From contig NC_087063.1 in NCBI RefSeq assembly GCF_963678635.1, positions 3,322,580 to 3,386,579 of the forward strand: a stretch of 64,000 bases of DNA, in the 5' to 3' direction. Source of the stretch: Symsagittifera roscoffensis. Its lineage: Eukaryota > Xenacoelomorpha > Acoela > Convolutidae. This document shows, in pieces, positions 53,001 through 61,476 of this stretch. Positions within the stretch are counted from its first letter, which is position 1, and each line of letters opens with the position of its first letter. Under the pieces are notes generated by a model. The model had not been told where the DNA came from, ran no database searches, and worked only from the letters and a program-made list of their open reading frames with translations. A program made the translations under genes and the position numbers.

Positions 53001-55078
53001 CGCAGCTTGTAGTTTTTTATAAAAAGTCTGAAAAAGCAAGTTTTTTTCATCTTTCTATGGTTTCCAAGCGTGAACATTTTTTCAATATAATTAGATCATC
53101 GAAATTTCTTTTTAGTTTATTTGAATCTACCCGCACCGGAGTTCCATGGATAGTAATCGATTATAATGGAAAAATGTTGTCTAAAATGTTGTCATTATAA
53201 TCCATTATTGTGGCAAATTTAGACCACGTAATCGATTATGTGGTCATTAAAATCGATTTTTTTCGAAAAATAAAAAACCATTATTATTCATTATAATCCA
53301 TTATAATCCATTAAAATCCTTTTTTTTTCCAATATAATCGATTATTTTGTCAAGGAAATCCATTATAATCCATTATATTTCGTTAATTAGGCTATTCTAT
53401 TTTTATTTCTATCTATGTCTGGAAGAAAAAAGCAAGTTTAAAAATGTAAAATTACAAAGTTTTCCTAAAAACATGCAGTTAAAGCAAATGAGAAATTAAA
53501 ATATAGAATCAGCATACATTTAAGGAGATGGGCAGAAAAAATGGTAAATGGTTTTAACAAACAAAAAAGACTTTTCAAAAGTTTTACAGGATACATAATT
53601 CAATCCCCCCAGTAAAGTAGAATTTAAATCTTATGATTTTAACAAGTCTTCTTTGTTTGCAAAAACCATTTATCATAATAGCTGCCAGCCCCGACCAAAA
53701 AATTCAAGTTAAAATTCCTGGATTAACAAGAAGGATAAACTGGGTCAGTCATAATCACGAATTAACGTTCCAGGGTCAAGGAGATAATATAAACGTTCCA
53801 GGGTACAATATAAACGTTCCAGGGTAAAATATAAAATTACGAAGAATTATTACTCATATTTTGTCATGTTTGGGGCTAACTGCGTTTAAAAGTCATATTG
53901 AGGTCGCACAATTTTAAACAATTTTTCTCGAAAATTTTATTTTAAAAAAATGTCAAAAAAACGTATGAAAACATATTGAAAAGAATTTATTCCAAATTAA
54001 GCAACTGACATTGGCAACAGTTTTTCTGAAATTAAAAAAAAAAAATTCGCAATTTTTATCGATTATAATCGATTATATTCGGATTTTATTGATTAGAAAA
54101 ATAGTTTCATTATAATCCATTTTTAATCGATTATAATCGATTTTTATCGAAATTTATTAAGAAAGATCACGAAAATTCAATATAATCGATTATTATCCAT
54201 GGAATTCCGGTGCGGGTACTTAACAACTTCTCCCCCTCCCTATGGCACCTTTTTAAGAATCTCCACCCCTATAAACAAATACGGTAAAATAGCACTGAGC
54301 TTTCTATTGAGAATTCTAATTTTGCTGCATTCAGATTGGTAAAAAAATCGACCATTTTGATCTACTTAACAATCTCCGTCCCTTTCTTGAAATGGGCGGT
54401 GATTGTTAAGTAGATCCGTTTATTTTGTGTTTGAAATGTCCATCTTGGTCTCTGAGTCAAACTATTAAAATCTAAAACTAAACTAAGCAAAGTTAGAGAA
54501 ACATAAAGTTAAAACACGGTGGCGCGACTGCGGCGGTGTGTATATTGCGAGTTGTTTTTTAATGCGAGTTGTCTTTTCTTGCGAATTGACCAACCAATTA
54601 ATTAACGGATTTACCAACAGGTAGTCATTTTCAGCAATAAGTAAGAGAATTTAAAACACAAACATCCTTCTGTTTTGTGGTGATGCAAGTTTTTTTATCA
54701 ACAAAAAATCAAAAGAATTCATTTTCTTTGGTTTTCTTCACTTGATAAACTATTCCCAAACTGGTTGTGAAAATAATTCAACTGTATAGAATTCACCGGT
54801 CCAATTTGACCTGAGAAGCTATTTTAAAAGTTTGCTCAGTTGAGTAATGGAATAAAGCCAGTTAGCTCTGAAAAAAAAAAGACTTATTCAGGTATGTTTT
54901 CGCGTAGTGAATAGTTAACTTGACGTGATCTTAAGAGAATAATCGGTTGTCAAATGCTTCAGCTATCTTGGAGTTGCCGGCGTCTGATCTAACGGAGAAA
55001 AAAGACACCTTCACCTGTTTCGCATCAAATTTCTACGGAACCAGCAGCGCATCAGCCATCGTCGAGAAACTATTCTAG
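37996..55078 (+). CDS. 3' part of an FN3- and Ig-domain protein gene (multi-exon)
   Basis: Exons with compatible phases: 37996-38088, 39691-39888, 42424-42515, 43334-43496, 43957-44049, 50455-50517, 52599-52751, 54963-55078. The first two form one FN3 domain; the last two form an Ig domain ending at TAG 55076. The middle exons are less certain and the 5' exons are not found. Almost all boundaries are phase 1, the usual state for extracellular modules that are shuffled and duplicated. The product is probably a cell-surface or secreted adhesion or receptor protein; no transmembrane segment is seen before the stop. Introns carry several transposons, including a whole Ty3/gypsy element. Two adjacent genes (FN3 and Ig) instead of one is the main alternative. 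Confidence 0.6.
39691..39888 (+). CDS. Exon: second half of FN3 domain
   Basis: The acceptor TATTTTACAG precedes and the donor GTGAGA follows. The 198-bp phase-1/phase-1 exon encodes GFELQYDD (C' strand), VVSNLVGDTVYVFRVRP (the E-F strands with the L..T.Y.FRV pattern) and WSNVVAAET (G strand). This completes a single FN3 domain. Confidence 0.85.
41793..41853 (+). pseudogene. tRNA-Lys(CUU)-like relic
   Basis: The segment contains a D-arm-like TGGCTAGTATG, an anticodon arm GAGACTCTTAATCTC with CUU in a proper 7-base loop, and a B-box GGTTCGAATC. The T stem does not pair and the acceptor stem is absent, so it is a tRNA pseudogene or SINE head, inside an intron. Confidence 0.4.
42424..42515 (+). 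CDS. Exon of the FN3/Ig gene, domain uncertain
   Basis: It follows TGTTTCCAG and precedes the donor GTAAAT. It enters in phase 1, matching the FN3 exon, and leaves in phase 0. It encodes PDAKLALVMTFGMEVQAMKQ and then LLINLIVEV, an alternation of strand and helix that with the next exon recalls the start of a SEA-like domain. That domain call is tentative. Confidence 0.55.
42821..43235. mobile_element. hAT-type MITE, 415 bp, with 8-bp target duplication
   Basis: Ends are CAGGGGCGGATTTAGG and its inverse (CTAGATCCGCCCCTG at 43,221-43,235). The perfect 8-bp duplication CTGAGTAT flanks it at 42,813-42,820 and 43,236-43,243, the size made by hAT transposases. It has no coding capacity. It is related in inverted orientation to the copy at 59,054. 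Confidence 0.9.
43334..43496 (+). CDS. Probable exon of the FN3/Ig gene
   Basis: The frame VKSALEPDLRVQSVQVQDI continuing to VVKAYIEVIYKSG looks like the second half of an alpha/beta domain of SEA type. Entry in phase 0 after AAGTTAAG matches the previous exon. The donor after 43496 (GTCATT) is weak. If it is not used, the frame stops at 43502-43504, which would end the protein here. The pyrimidine tract is poor and a MITE has inserted about 100 bp upstream. Confidence 0.45.
43957..44049 (+). CDS. Possible exon of the FN3/Ig gene
   Basis: A strong acceptor (TTTTTTTTCAAAGTTCAG) precedes a 93-bp phase-1/phase-1 frame encoding EQLFSTETTSSIVFPNLNDV and onward, followed by GTACTA. There is no known domain; it could be a Ser/Thr-rich linker. 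Phase and length fit the gene, but the evidence is only splice context. Confidence 0.4.
44674..44873. other. Assembly gap (200 N)
   Basis: A run of N cuts the integrase of element B just after its catalytic Glu. The round length suggests an arbitrary gap size, so real coordinates beyond it are uncertain. Confidence 0.99.
44874..49160 (-). mobile_element. Second Ty3/gypsy element (element B), 3' end lost in gap
   Basis: A single gag-pol frame of different lineage from element A, lying antisense in an intron or spacer of the FN3/Ig gene. The 3' end and LTR are hidden by the gap at 44,674-44,873 and no repeat of the 5' flank was found beyond the gap. The sequence 49,161-49,400 should contain the leader and perhaps the 5' LTR end, but I could not mark boundaries or a primer-binding site. 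Confidence 0.9.
44874..49160 (-). CDS. Gag-Pol polyprotein of element B (open into gap)
   Basis: 1,429 codons without a stop. Gag at about 1-270 is followed by two knuckle-like motifs (CYNCDQQN..., near 277, and CNFCHKIGHFERTC near 298), protease WIDSGSPISIF (near 403), RT (about 570-800), RNase H (CDASHNGLG, NELEMLAVVW, TDHKALISL; about 855-960), a linker, then integrase with HHCC (HAYHHGKSN ... CPECTAAG), LDFWGP, HVDQGTSF and CVERTIGS. The RT catalytic box reads AFIDNILV at about residue 710: the second Asp of the usual xxDD pair is Asn (GAC AAT). This would be expected to abolish polymerase activity unless the family uses it. Otherwise the copy looks young. Confidence 0.92.
49161..50454. 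other. Element B leader and AT-rich sequence without gene
   Basis: About 49,161-49,400 is probably the 5' leader/LTR side of element B. At 49,440-49,600 a decayed fragment with AAAATCCTGGATCCGCT resembles the ends of the hAT MITEs. Nothing else is supported. Confidence 0.4.
50455..50517 (+). CDS. Possible small exon of the FN3/Ig gene
   Basis: A 63-bp phase-1/phase-1 frame (IFDFYVRSDPDFERPQSEPV) between ATTGGAAG and GTGTAA. It would join in frame to the Ig exon. The acceptor lacks a good pyrimidine tract and the peptide has no known domain, so this is weak. Confidence 0.28.
50518..52598. other. Intronic or intergenic sequence without recognisable gene
   Basis: Overlapping open frames on both strands at 51,032-51,567 have no recognisable domain. 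At 52,318-52,430 a CACTGTTG/GTTGTACTTCG repeat appears that recurs near 57,305-57,375. Confidence 0.45.
52599..52751 (+). CDS. Exon: first half of C-terminal Ig domain
   Basis: The acceptor TTTGTTTCAG and donor GTTAGA bound a 153-bp phase-1/phase-1 exon. It encodes APSVSVNPPSVVAERGDQVV and RLFCIVKS (B-strand Cys) followed by KINWVAKS (C-strand Trp). GC content is clearly higher than in the surrounding intron. Confidence 0.82.
53130..54216. mobile_element. 1.09 kb TIR element packed with ATAATCGATTATAATCC repeats, TA target site
   Basis: Both ends match over about 35 bp (CCCGCACCGGAGTTCCATGG at 53,130; the inverse ends at 54,216), flanked by TA at 53,128 and 54,217. The interior within about 260 bp of each end is full of short motifs such as TATAATCGATTA and ATTATAATCCATTA in both orientations. 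A small 20-bp repeat with AAACGTTCCAGGGT lies near 53,790-53,825. There is no transposase frame. The TA target site and TIR suggest a nonautonomous Tc1/mariner-like or related element. It sits inside the intron between the two Ig exons. Confidence 0.8.
54963..55078 (+). CDS. Terminal exon: second half of Ig domain and stop
   Basis: After the acceptor AAATGCTTCAG, the exon enters in phase 1 and encodes AILELPASDLTEKKDTFTCF and then ASNFYGTSSASAIVEKLF before TAG 55076. The T-F-T-C-F-A-S-N...G pattern is the F-G strands with the second Ig Cys. It joins in frame to the 52,599 exon across a 2.2 kb intron holding the TIR element. Confidence 0.8.
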
Positions 55079-55542
55079 CAAAAAACTGATTTTTTTTCAA
55101 TTATTTCGTTATTTCATTTGCATGATAGTGTTGATTTCAAAAAATTTCCAACCCCATCCCCCCACCACACACACTGGCAAAGTAAATATTTTCAGTCGAA
55201 GTAATGAAACTGATTTAAAAAAGATGGTTAGCGACGCTGCGTATAAAATAGTAGTCGGCTTAAACTGCTACTCAACAAATTTCGGGAAGGGCGCGCGGGG
55301 CAGGGGAGATCGGGAAGGGGGAGTATTTTAAGTTGATCTTTCAAAATTGCATGCTTACAATTGATTTTACTTAATCGCTGTTTCAGTTTTACTGTTAATC
55401 CTTGCAATAAGATGTCATTGAAAACCTCAAAAAGTTTTTTAATGGATGAACACAATTTGGGTCTTTCTCAATATAGTCATCTGTAAAGTATAACTCTCAT
55501 CCCCCTCGTATCTCGTAAAAGCCGTGCTCTGGATTTCATCAT

Positions 55543-55951
55543 CAGAGTTGGAACCGGGCCTGAATTTGAGGCCCGACCCAGCCCGGTTGGGAAAAACGAA
55601 TTTCAAGCCCGGGCCCGAATCGGGCCCATTTTTAATGAAAACACGAAATTCCAAGCAAAAAGTAAATTGAAACTCAAATGTCACCTTGTAAAAAAATCAA
55701 TTTTTAATAAGTCCATTGCTCGCAGCCGATCCTAGCAGTTCGATTTGGCTGACTTTTGCCGCAGAAAAGAGGGCACGCTTGGCTGTCCGGATTTGCCCAG
55801 CCCTGTTGAAGTCACGCTCCTTCTGGGCGTTTGTAGCTTGAACGATAAAAGGTGTGAACTTTTTTGGAAGTCAGGCTCCGGCTCGGTTGCTGATCCTAAA
55901 AATGAGGCCCGAGCCCGGCCCGTTAAAAGCATGGACCCGGTCCCAACACTG
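55543..55951. mobile_element. Second family of hAT-like MITE, GC-rich ends
   Basis: Ends are CAGAGTTGGAACCGGG and, inverted, CAGTGTTGGGACCGGG, with repeated GGGCCCG-type motifs inside. Flanking octamers TTCATCAT and TTTATCGT match at 6 of 8 positions, compatible with an old 8-bp target duplication. Confidence 0.6.
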
Positions 55952-56910
55952 TTTATCGTAGTTAGATAGAAACATTAATTTACTTTCGGAAGCGCAGTGA
56001 AATAGAGCAAAATGGCAAGTAATTTCTGTTTATTAATCGCCCGAAAGAAAAAAAGCGTTTAGTTGCTGAGCAACTAAATTGGAAAATTCTGAAATCGGCG
56101 AACCTCAAAATTCAAGCAAGCGAAAACAAATAATTGTCAATCGATCTAACCCAATTTTGATACTGCTTCTGCTCCAGTAGGAAAATGAGAACGCTCTCTA
56201 AACCTAACGCTCTCACTTCTTCTATAAAAGTTTGTTATTAGTTCTAAGTAATACAGTTGAGTCAGAAGCGAATCTGTAGAAAAACTTATACCAGTTCTTA
56301 CAATTTTTTTCAAGCTAATTTGTCTCTAATTTTTAAGTAAAAAGATTGCGAAAGTCTGTTTATCTGAAGTTCGAGTCGACCACCGCGAAAAAGCATTATA
56401 TTTTGGTCTGCCTATAATCGAAGACACTAAAAAGCAATATGATTGATGAGCAACGGTATTGGAAATAATGAACTTGCTGAACTTTGAAAATGCTTTAAAA
56501 ACACTAAAGAGTTTCTTTCGATATATTTTTTTGTTCTTACTTCCCAACCAATTTTACAGGGATCACTGAATGATAATCACAGGGCTGCCTCGCCTTAGTA
56601 GCAGAACACTCACTACAGCTAAAGCTACTCCTTCGTCTAGAGAGGGCGTTCAGCAGTGCCGAAACTGATGAAATTTGAGATTTTTAATTGTGAATTGTCT
56701 GCACATAATCATGAATACTGTTTTCTTTGGTAGCGAAACCGAGAATAAAATTTGACAGTTTTCTGAAATAATCGTTTGTTCAGAAAAGTTTTCGTCGCCG
56801 CGCTTGGGGAAATTTTGTTTGCTTATCAAGCGTTATCAATTAAAGTAGCCAAATTTCATTCGTTTGAAAATATTTACTTTTCAGTGATTTGGAATGTGGA
56901 ATCCCTCAGA

Positions 56911-57267
56911 GGCGAAGGACCGAATGGACGAAAATAAAAACTGCAGATCAGATTTCAGTATTCCAAAATTTGGAAAGAAAGCAATAAAATCCCAAAGAAA
57001 ATAAACATTACCAGGTACTGACAATTCATTTTGACCGAATACAAAAAACGGCAGAAGTATTCAACAGTTTCAAATTGATATTTACCGCCGTCGAATTGGA
57101 ACAAGTTTTATAACTTTGAAGGGTTTCGTTATCAAAGAAGCAAAAAATTTCTTCGTTTAAACCCTTTTGATTTAACAGCAATTGATTGATTTTAAAAATT
57201 GACTTTCGACTGTTTTTTTGTTTTTGGTTCTTTGCCCATGAATCCTTCGCCCATGCGGTCCTTCACC
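56911..57267. mobile_element. Possible small TIR element
   Basis: GGCGAAGGACCGAATGGACG at 56,911 is matched in inverse by sequence ending at 57,267 (18 of 22 positions). True ends and target duplication were not resolved. Confidence 0.3.
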
Positions 57268-57900
57268 CATGAGAATATCCCCCATTTACGATGAGTAAAT
57301 TTTTGGCACTGTTGAACAAAAGTTTGATTTTTGGAACTGTTGTACTTCGGCATTGTTGTACTGCCCTTTCTCGATAAAATTTGCTAACAAAGTGTAAATA
57401 AAACAATTAGGCCAAAAATAAAATCTGCATTTTTTAAATAAAATTCAATCAGGCGAAGTGTATTTTTATTTTTCAAGTACGAAAGTCGTTCAGTGCACTT
57501 CACTCCTATCAACCGTTTTGTCCAGTGAGTTGTTAAATCTTTCTGGTTTATCGGCTCAGCTTAGCGCCTTCGGCGCACTGCCTCTTCGCTACAATAACGA
57601 AGCCTAGTTTCCAGTTTGGGCAGGCTCGCGTCACGTATCAGTATTTGTACCTTTAGGGAATAGCAGCGCTTTGTTCAGTAATAAACAAAACATGAATGCA
57701 CATTTGTAATAAATGCACCTAATTTTGAAAGCACCTCAATTTTTTCTAAAATCAGTTGAAATTTGACAAACTGGGGAAGGGGGATATATATTTTTTCTCC
57801 TCTAGTTTTGTCGAATTTTAAGTTTTGCCGCGTTTTCAGTTGCTTTCAAGTTTTTCTATCACAAAGATACAGAGCGAAGTGGACCATAAGCCCATTAGTT

Positions 57901-60900
57901 TCAGCAGCAAAGTCGGATTAAGTTATAGACGAACTGAAGAAGCTCAAAGAATACGAGGACACTCCATCCTGTCCACAGTCCCATGTTGCCCCCGATGTCG
58001 CTCAAGAGTCCTGTCACCGAATAAGCGGCACTCTCCCACACTTTTTCAAGGCTCTTTTCCATCCCCCCCCCCCTAATTTTTCCTGCGATTCGATTTAGGA
58101 AAGCTTTTTTAAAATGATTTTTGATTTTCTTATTTGCTATAAAACTTGCCAGCCTGAACAAGTGAACAAACTGTTCCTACTTTTTTTTCTACAAACAAAC
58201 TGCCGTATGAAAATATTTTTTAAATTATTTTCATAATATATTTTTTGAGTGGGTGGGAATCTGGAAACGAGCCTCTTTCGTAGCTGTTTCTCTTGTAGTA
58301 GACCATAATGCGTGCAAAGTTTTTCCTCAGTTCTCGCGAGAGATCCTCGTTCGAAAAATTGGGACGGGAACGAACTCCAGAGATGAAATTTTGCACCTAC
58401 TCGGAGTCAGTGCTGTCCGCTTCACTAGTTTTTAAGAAGTTTTTCCACATCACTATCTTCGTTTAAAACAAGTTATTTTTCGGTATTTATCTTTTTATTG
58501 CTTTTTTTTCAATTTCATAAATTATGCCACAAATTTAATCAAATAAACTCTTTTTATTCAAAAATAATAGAAAATCGGAAAATTGTTTAATTTCAAAAAA
58601 ATATGCGTTGAGAGAATTAAAGAAGTTGTGTTAAAAAGTATATAAAAAGTAATTTTACTTTTGACTTTTGATGTAGAACGTTTAATTTTAAACCATTTTC
58701 AGAGACCTTTACAAACGGACCATATGTTTTATTGCAAGCTTGAAAAAATAACATGATTAATTAATTTGTATCGGACAAAATTGACCTGAGGTGACTTGGA
58801 TTTGAGCAGTTGTTCCACTAAGAATGGCGAATAAACGTCACTTGGCCAGGAAGCTAAAGACTCTTGGGTGAAGTAGTTGACCGTATAACACGCATCGGGA
58901 CACGGGCAGTTCAGCGCCCCTGTTTCCGAGTCGTCTTCAATACTTTGCCGACAGAGACGTTGAGTGTCGTTAAAACTGTCGCAGTATTGTGAAGAGGCTT
59001 TGTTCACTTTTTTGTCGTCGCTGAAGTTGATTGAATTCAAGCAGGCATATATACAGGGGCGGATCTAGGATTTTCTCGAGGGGGGGGGGGCGTATTTTCA
59101 AAAAATTTTCGAAATTTTTGTCGATCTTTTTCTTTAGGTCGACCAATTTGATTTTCCGAGCTCTTCCAAAAGACCCTGGTTTGGCCAAATTTTCTGCGCC
59201 GCAGGCAAAATTTTGAAAAAACATTCCAAAAAAGCGTTTTTAGTCACTTTTTGGAAATTTTGACCAAAAAATCGCATTTTTTCGTCGCGCGCTCCCCCCT
59301 CAAAGTTGGTCTATATATTTAGAAAAATTTTGGGGTCCGTCAGCCAAAATAGCATATCCTAAAATAGTTCAAATCCGCCCCTGCATGTATACACGAAGGT
59401 GACCTTTATATTAATCTCTTAGTTGTTTCATTTTATTAAAATGCTTTAACCAAATTTTCAAAACACCTACACACAATGCCAATGTAATCAGTAGCAAATT
59501 TAGGAGGGGAAGGGGTGGACGCAGACCTCCCCTTCTTGGGCACTGACCCCCTCACCACCCAAAGACTCCTCAAAGTTTTCTCATCTTGAATTCTTAATAG
59601 TGCTTGGAAGAGAGCTCTAAAAGTCAATTTTTTCTACCTAAACCCCCTTTAATTGAAAAAAAAATCCTTTTCCAGATAGTTTTTAGTAATTTAACGTCCT
59701 CATTTGGTGTTATATACTCTATTTTAAGAAGACAGGAGAAAATAAGTTTTTCTTCGTTATGTGAGACAGCTTTTTCTTCAGCATTTATAAGCCAGATTTG
59801 TCTGCTAGAATTCTTGTATAAGACCTGAAATCTTGGTCGTAGCTATCGACACAACCACAACGTAAAGCTAACGCGTTTTGACGACAGTAAAATTGACAGT
59901 CCGACAAGTCGTACAACTCACGCGAATCTTTCGTTTTGTTATTGAGGTTCAAAAAATCCGGCCAGGTGTAGCTGCAATTTCCGTACTTTCCGCCCATTTT
60001 GTGCAGTTCTTTTCTTCCCAGGGCCATCAGTAGCGCTTTTCCCGCCTCGACCACGGAACCCTGACTGTAGATATTTGGACTCCATTTTGGATGGTGCGCA
60101 ACCACTCGAACGCCTGTTAGGGGCGCAGTTAAACCAATATACTCGTCAACGTTAAGGAACACAGTCAATTTAAACCCAAAAGGCTCTCCCGTTTTGGAAG
60201 AAGTTAGATTTTTGAAAGAACTCGAAGTATTTTCTGACAGAGCCGAGTTGAAAGTAAAGCAATTCCCAAAGTGAGTGTGTTGGAAAGTTTGGAAATCGGT
60301 GTAATCACATTTTTGGTGGTTAAAAGAACACTGGATAAGGAAATCTTCGGCATGGAATCCATAGCTTCTCATTAAAGTTTGATCGAAGGCCAGAGCATTA
60401 CGTAACGCAGCACGATTGTTATTTGAGGCAAAGTAAAAAGAAAAATAGTCTAACGGATCAAAAGATTCAAGGTTTTTAATGTACTCGTTTCTTTTCTGTC
60501 GGTAAAATGAAGATTCTTGTGAAATATTGTTGAAAAATTTTTTTCGGCTTTGAACTTGATCGGCGGCATTCCGTTTTGATCTTGTGGCGTCACATCCCAA
60601 ATAGTCACTTTCGTCGTAGTTGCTTTCCATGCACTCCGCAACGCCATCACACGCAATTGCGCAGGTTTCTTCTGGGCACATCAACGATGGCCAATTACAA
60701 TGACCTTGGGCAGTTGTCAGGTTAGCATCACGATCAGACTTGATTTGAGCGCAGTCGAAGTCTGGGTTTTTCTCATCACTTTCATCTTCGCAATTTACGA
60801 CGTCATTGCAAATCCATTTCTCAGGTATGCAAACACCCGTAGACGGGCATTTATAATCGCTGTCACGCTTGCATTGTGCCATCCTATTGTTTTTCGAAGA

Positions 60901-61278
60901 TGTAAGAACTTTACTGGCTAAATAATCATCCAGTAAAGCGAGGTCTTGGTACCGGCGGTCTTGCAAGACTCGAGTTTTCCTCAGAGGACTTTCGTTGCAA
61001 ACTGTTACAGCTGGGAAATCCAAAGACTCGGAAAACACGACTCGGATACTAATGGTTGTCGGGTAACTCAAGTAGTTTTGAACGAGCGAAACCATTTGTG
61101 AAACTGTTAAAGTTAAAAAGCCGACATAAACTAGAGTCCAAAGAATCCCAAGTAGAGATGGCAGTTGAAGGATTTGAGGAGTTGCATATTCGGCTAATTC
61201 CTTGACCAGTAGAAAGATGCGATGTTGGGCAACTCCGACCTCTTCTAGCAACTGTTCAGACACCGGCTCGGGAGACAT
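57901..61278 (-). CDS. DEG/ENaC sodium channel subunit with two LDLa modules (4 exons)
   Basis: Exons 61278-59825, 59020-58786, 58396-58269 and 58030-57901 join in frame at GT-AG sites to about 640 residues. Visible parts: first membrane span (residues 41-66), FPAVTVCN (88-95), two LDLa modules (136-176 and 194-229), GNCFTFN, HHPKWSPN and CRQNALALRCGCVD in exon 1; NCPCPDACYTVNY and SLASWPSD in exon 2; a KNFARIMVYY segment in exon 3; GLLSDIGGNMGLWTGWS with the G-x-S selectivity filter and second membrane span in exon 4. Such channels are trimeric, amiloride-type Na+ channels gated by ligand, proton or force. RSKR (233-236) and RQKR (260-263) are furin-type sites. The exon 3 donor (GTTTCC) is weak. 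An extra 5' exon is possible because TGTTGCAG precedes the ATG. Confidence 0.9.
59054..59383. mobile_element. hAT-type MITE, 330 bp, in channel-gene intron 1
   Basis: Ends are CAGGGGCGGATCTAGGATTT and inverted ATCCGCCCCTG; flanks CATATATA and CATGTATA agree at 7 of 8 positions. Internal sequence (for example TTTAGGTCGACCAATTTG) is the inverse of that in the 42,821 MITE. Confidence 0.85.
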
Positions 61279-61297
61279 ACGTTCCCCTCCACTGCAA

Positions 61298-61476
61298 CAT
61301 AATTAGACGACAACATAATTAGACGACATCATAATTAAACGACAGCATAATTAGACGACAAAATAATTAGACGACAACATAATTAGACGGCATTATGATT
61401 AAACAAAAACATAATTAGACGACATCATAATTAGACGACAACTTAATTAGACGCCGAATACATAATTGTTACGACA
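61298..61476. repeat. 16-bp minisatellite ACGACAACATAATTAG upstream of the channel gene
   Basis: About eleven imperfect 16-bp units run from 61,298 to 61,476, starting 20 bp from the channel start codon. Most changes hit one or two positions, such as ACGACATCATAATTAA. It lies in the presumed 5' UTR, promoter or first intron. Confidence 0.88.

Larger units (their letters stand above)
55079..57900. other. Intergenic sequence between convergent genes
   Basis: The FN3/Ig gene ends on the plus strand and the channel gene ends on the minus strand, so this 2.8 kb carries both 3' regions. Apart from the hAT-like MITE at 55,543 and the possible TIR element at 56,911-57,267, no gene is supported. Confidence 0.5.

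Noticed and set aside
53633-53827. 64-residue frame inside the TIR element as transposase
   Set aside because: Too short, and its end is made of a 20-bp repeat.
56530-56610. TTTTACAG followed by a short frame as an alternative last exon of the Ig gene
   Set aside because: The frame gives only 12 codons before a stop, and no matching donor is needed because the Ig domain already ends with a stop at 55,076.
61298-61476. CRISPR-like or coding repeat
   Set aside because: Units are 16 bp, head to tail, with no spacers and no long open frame.
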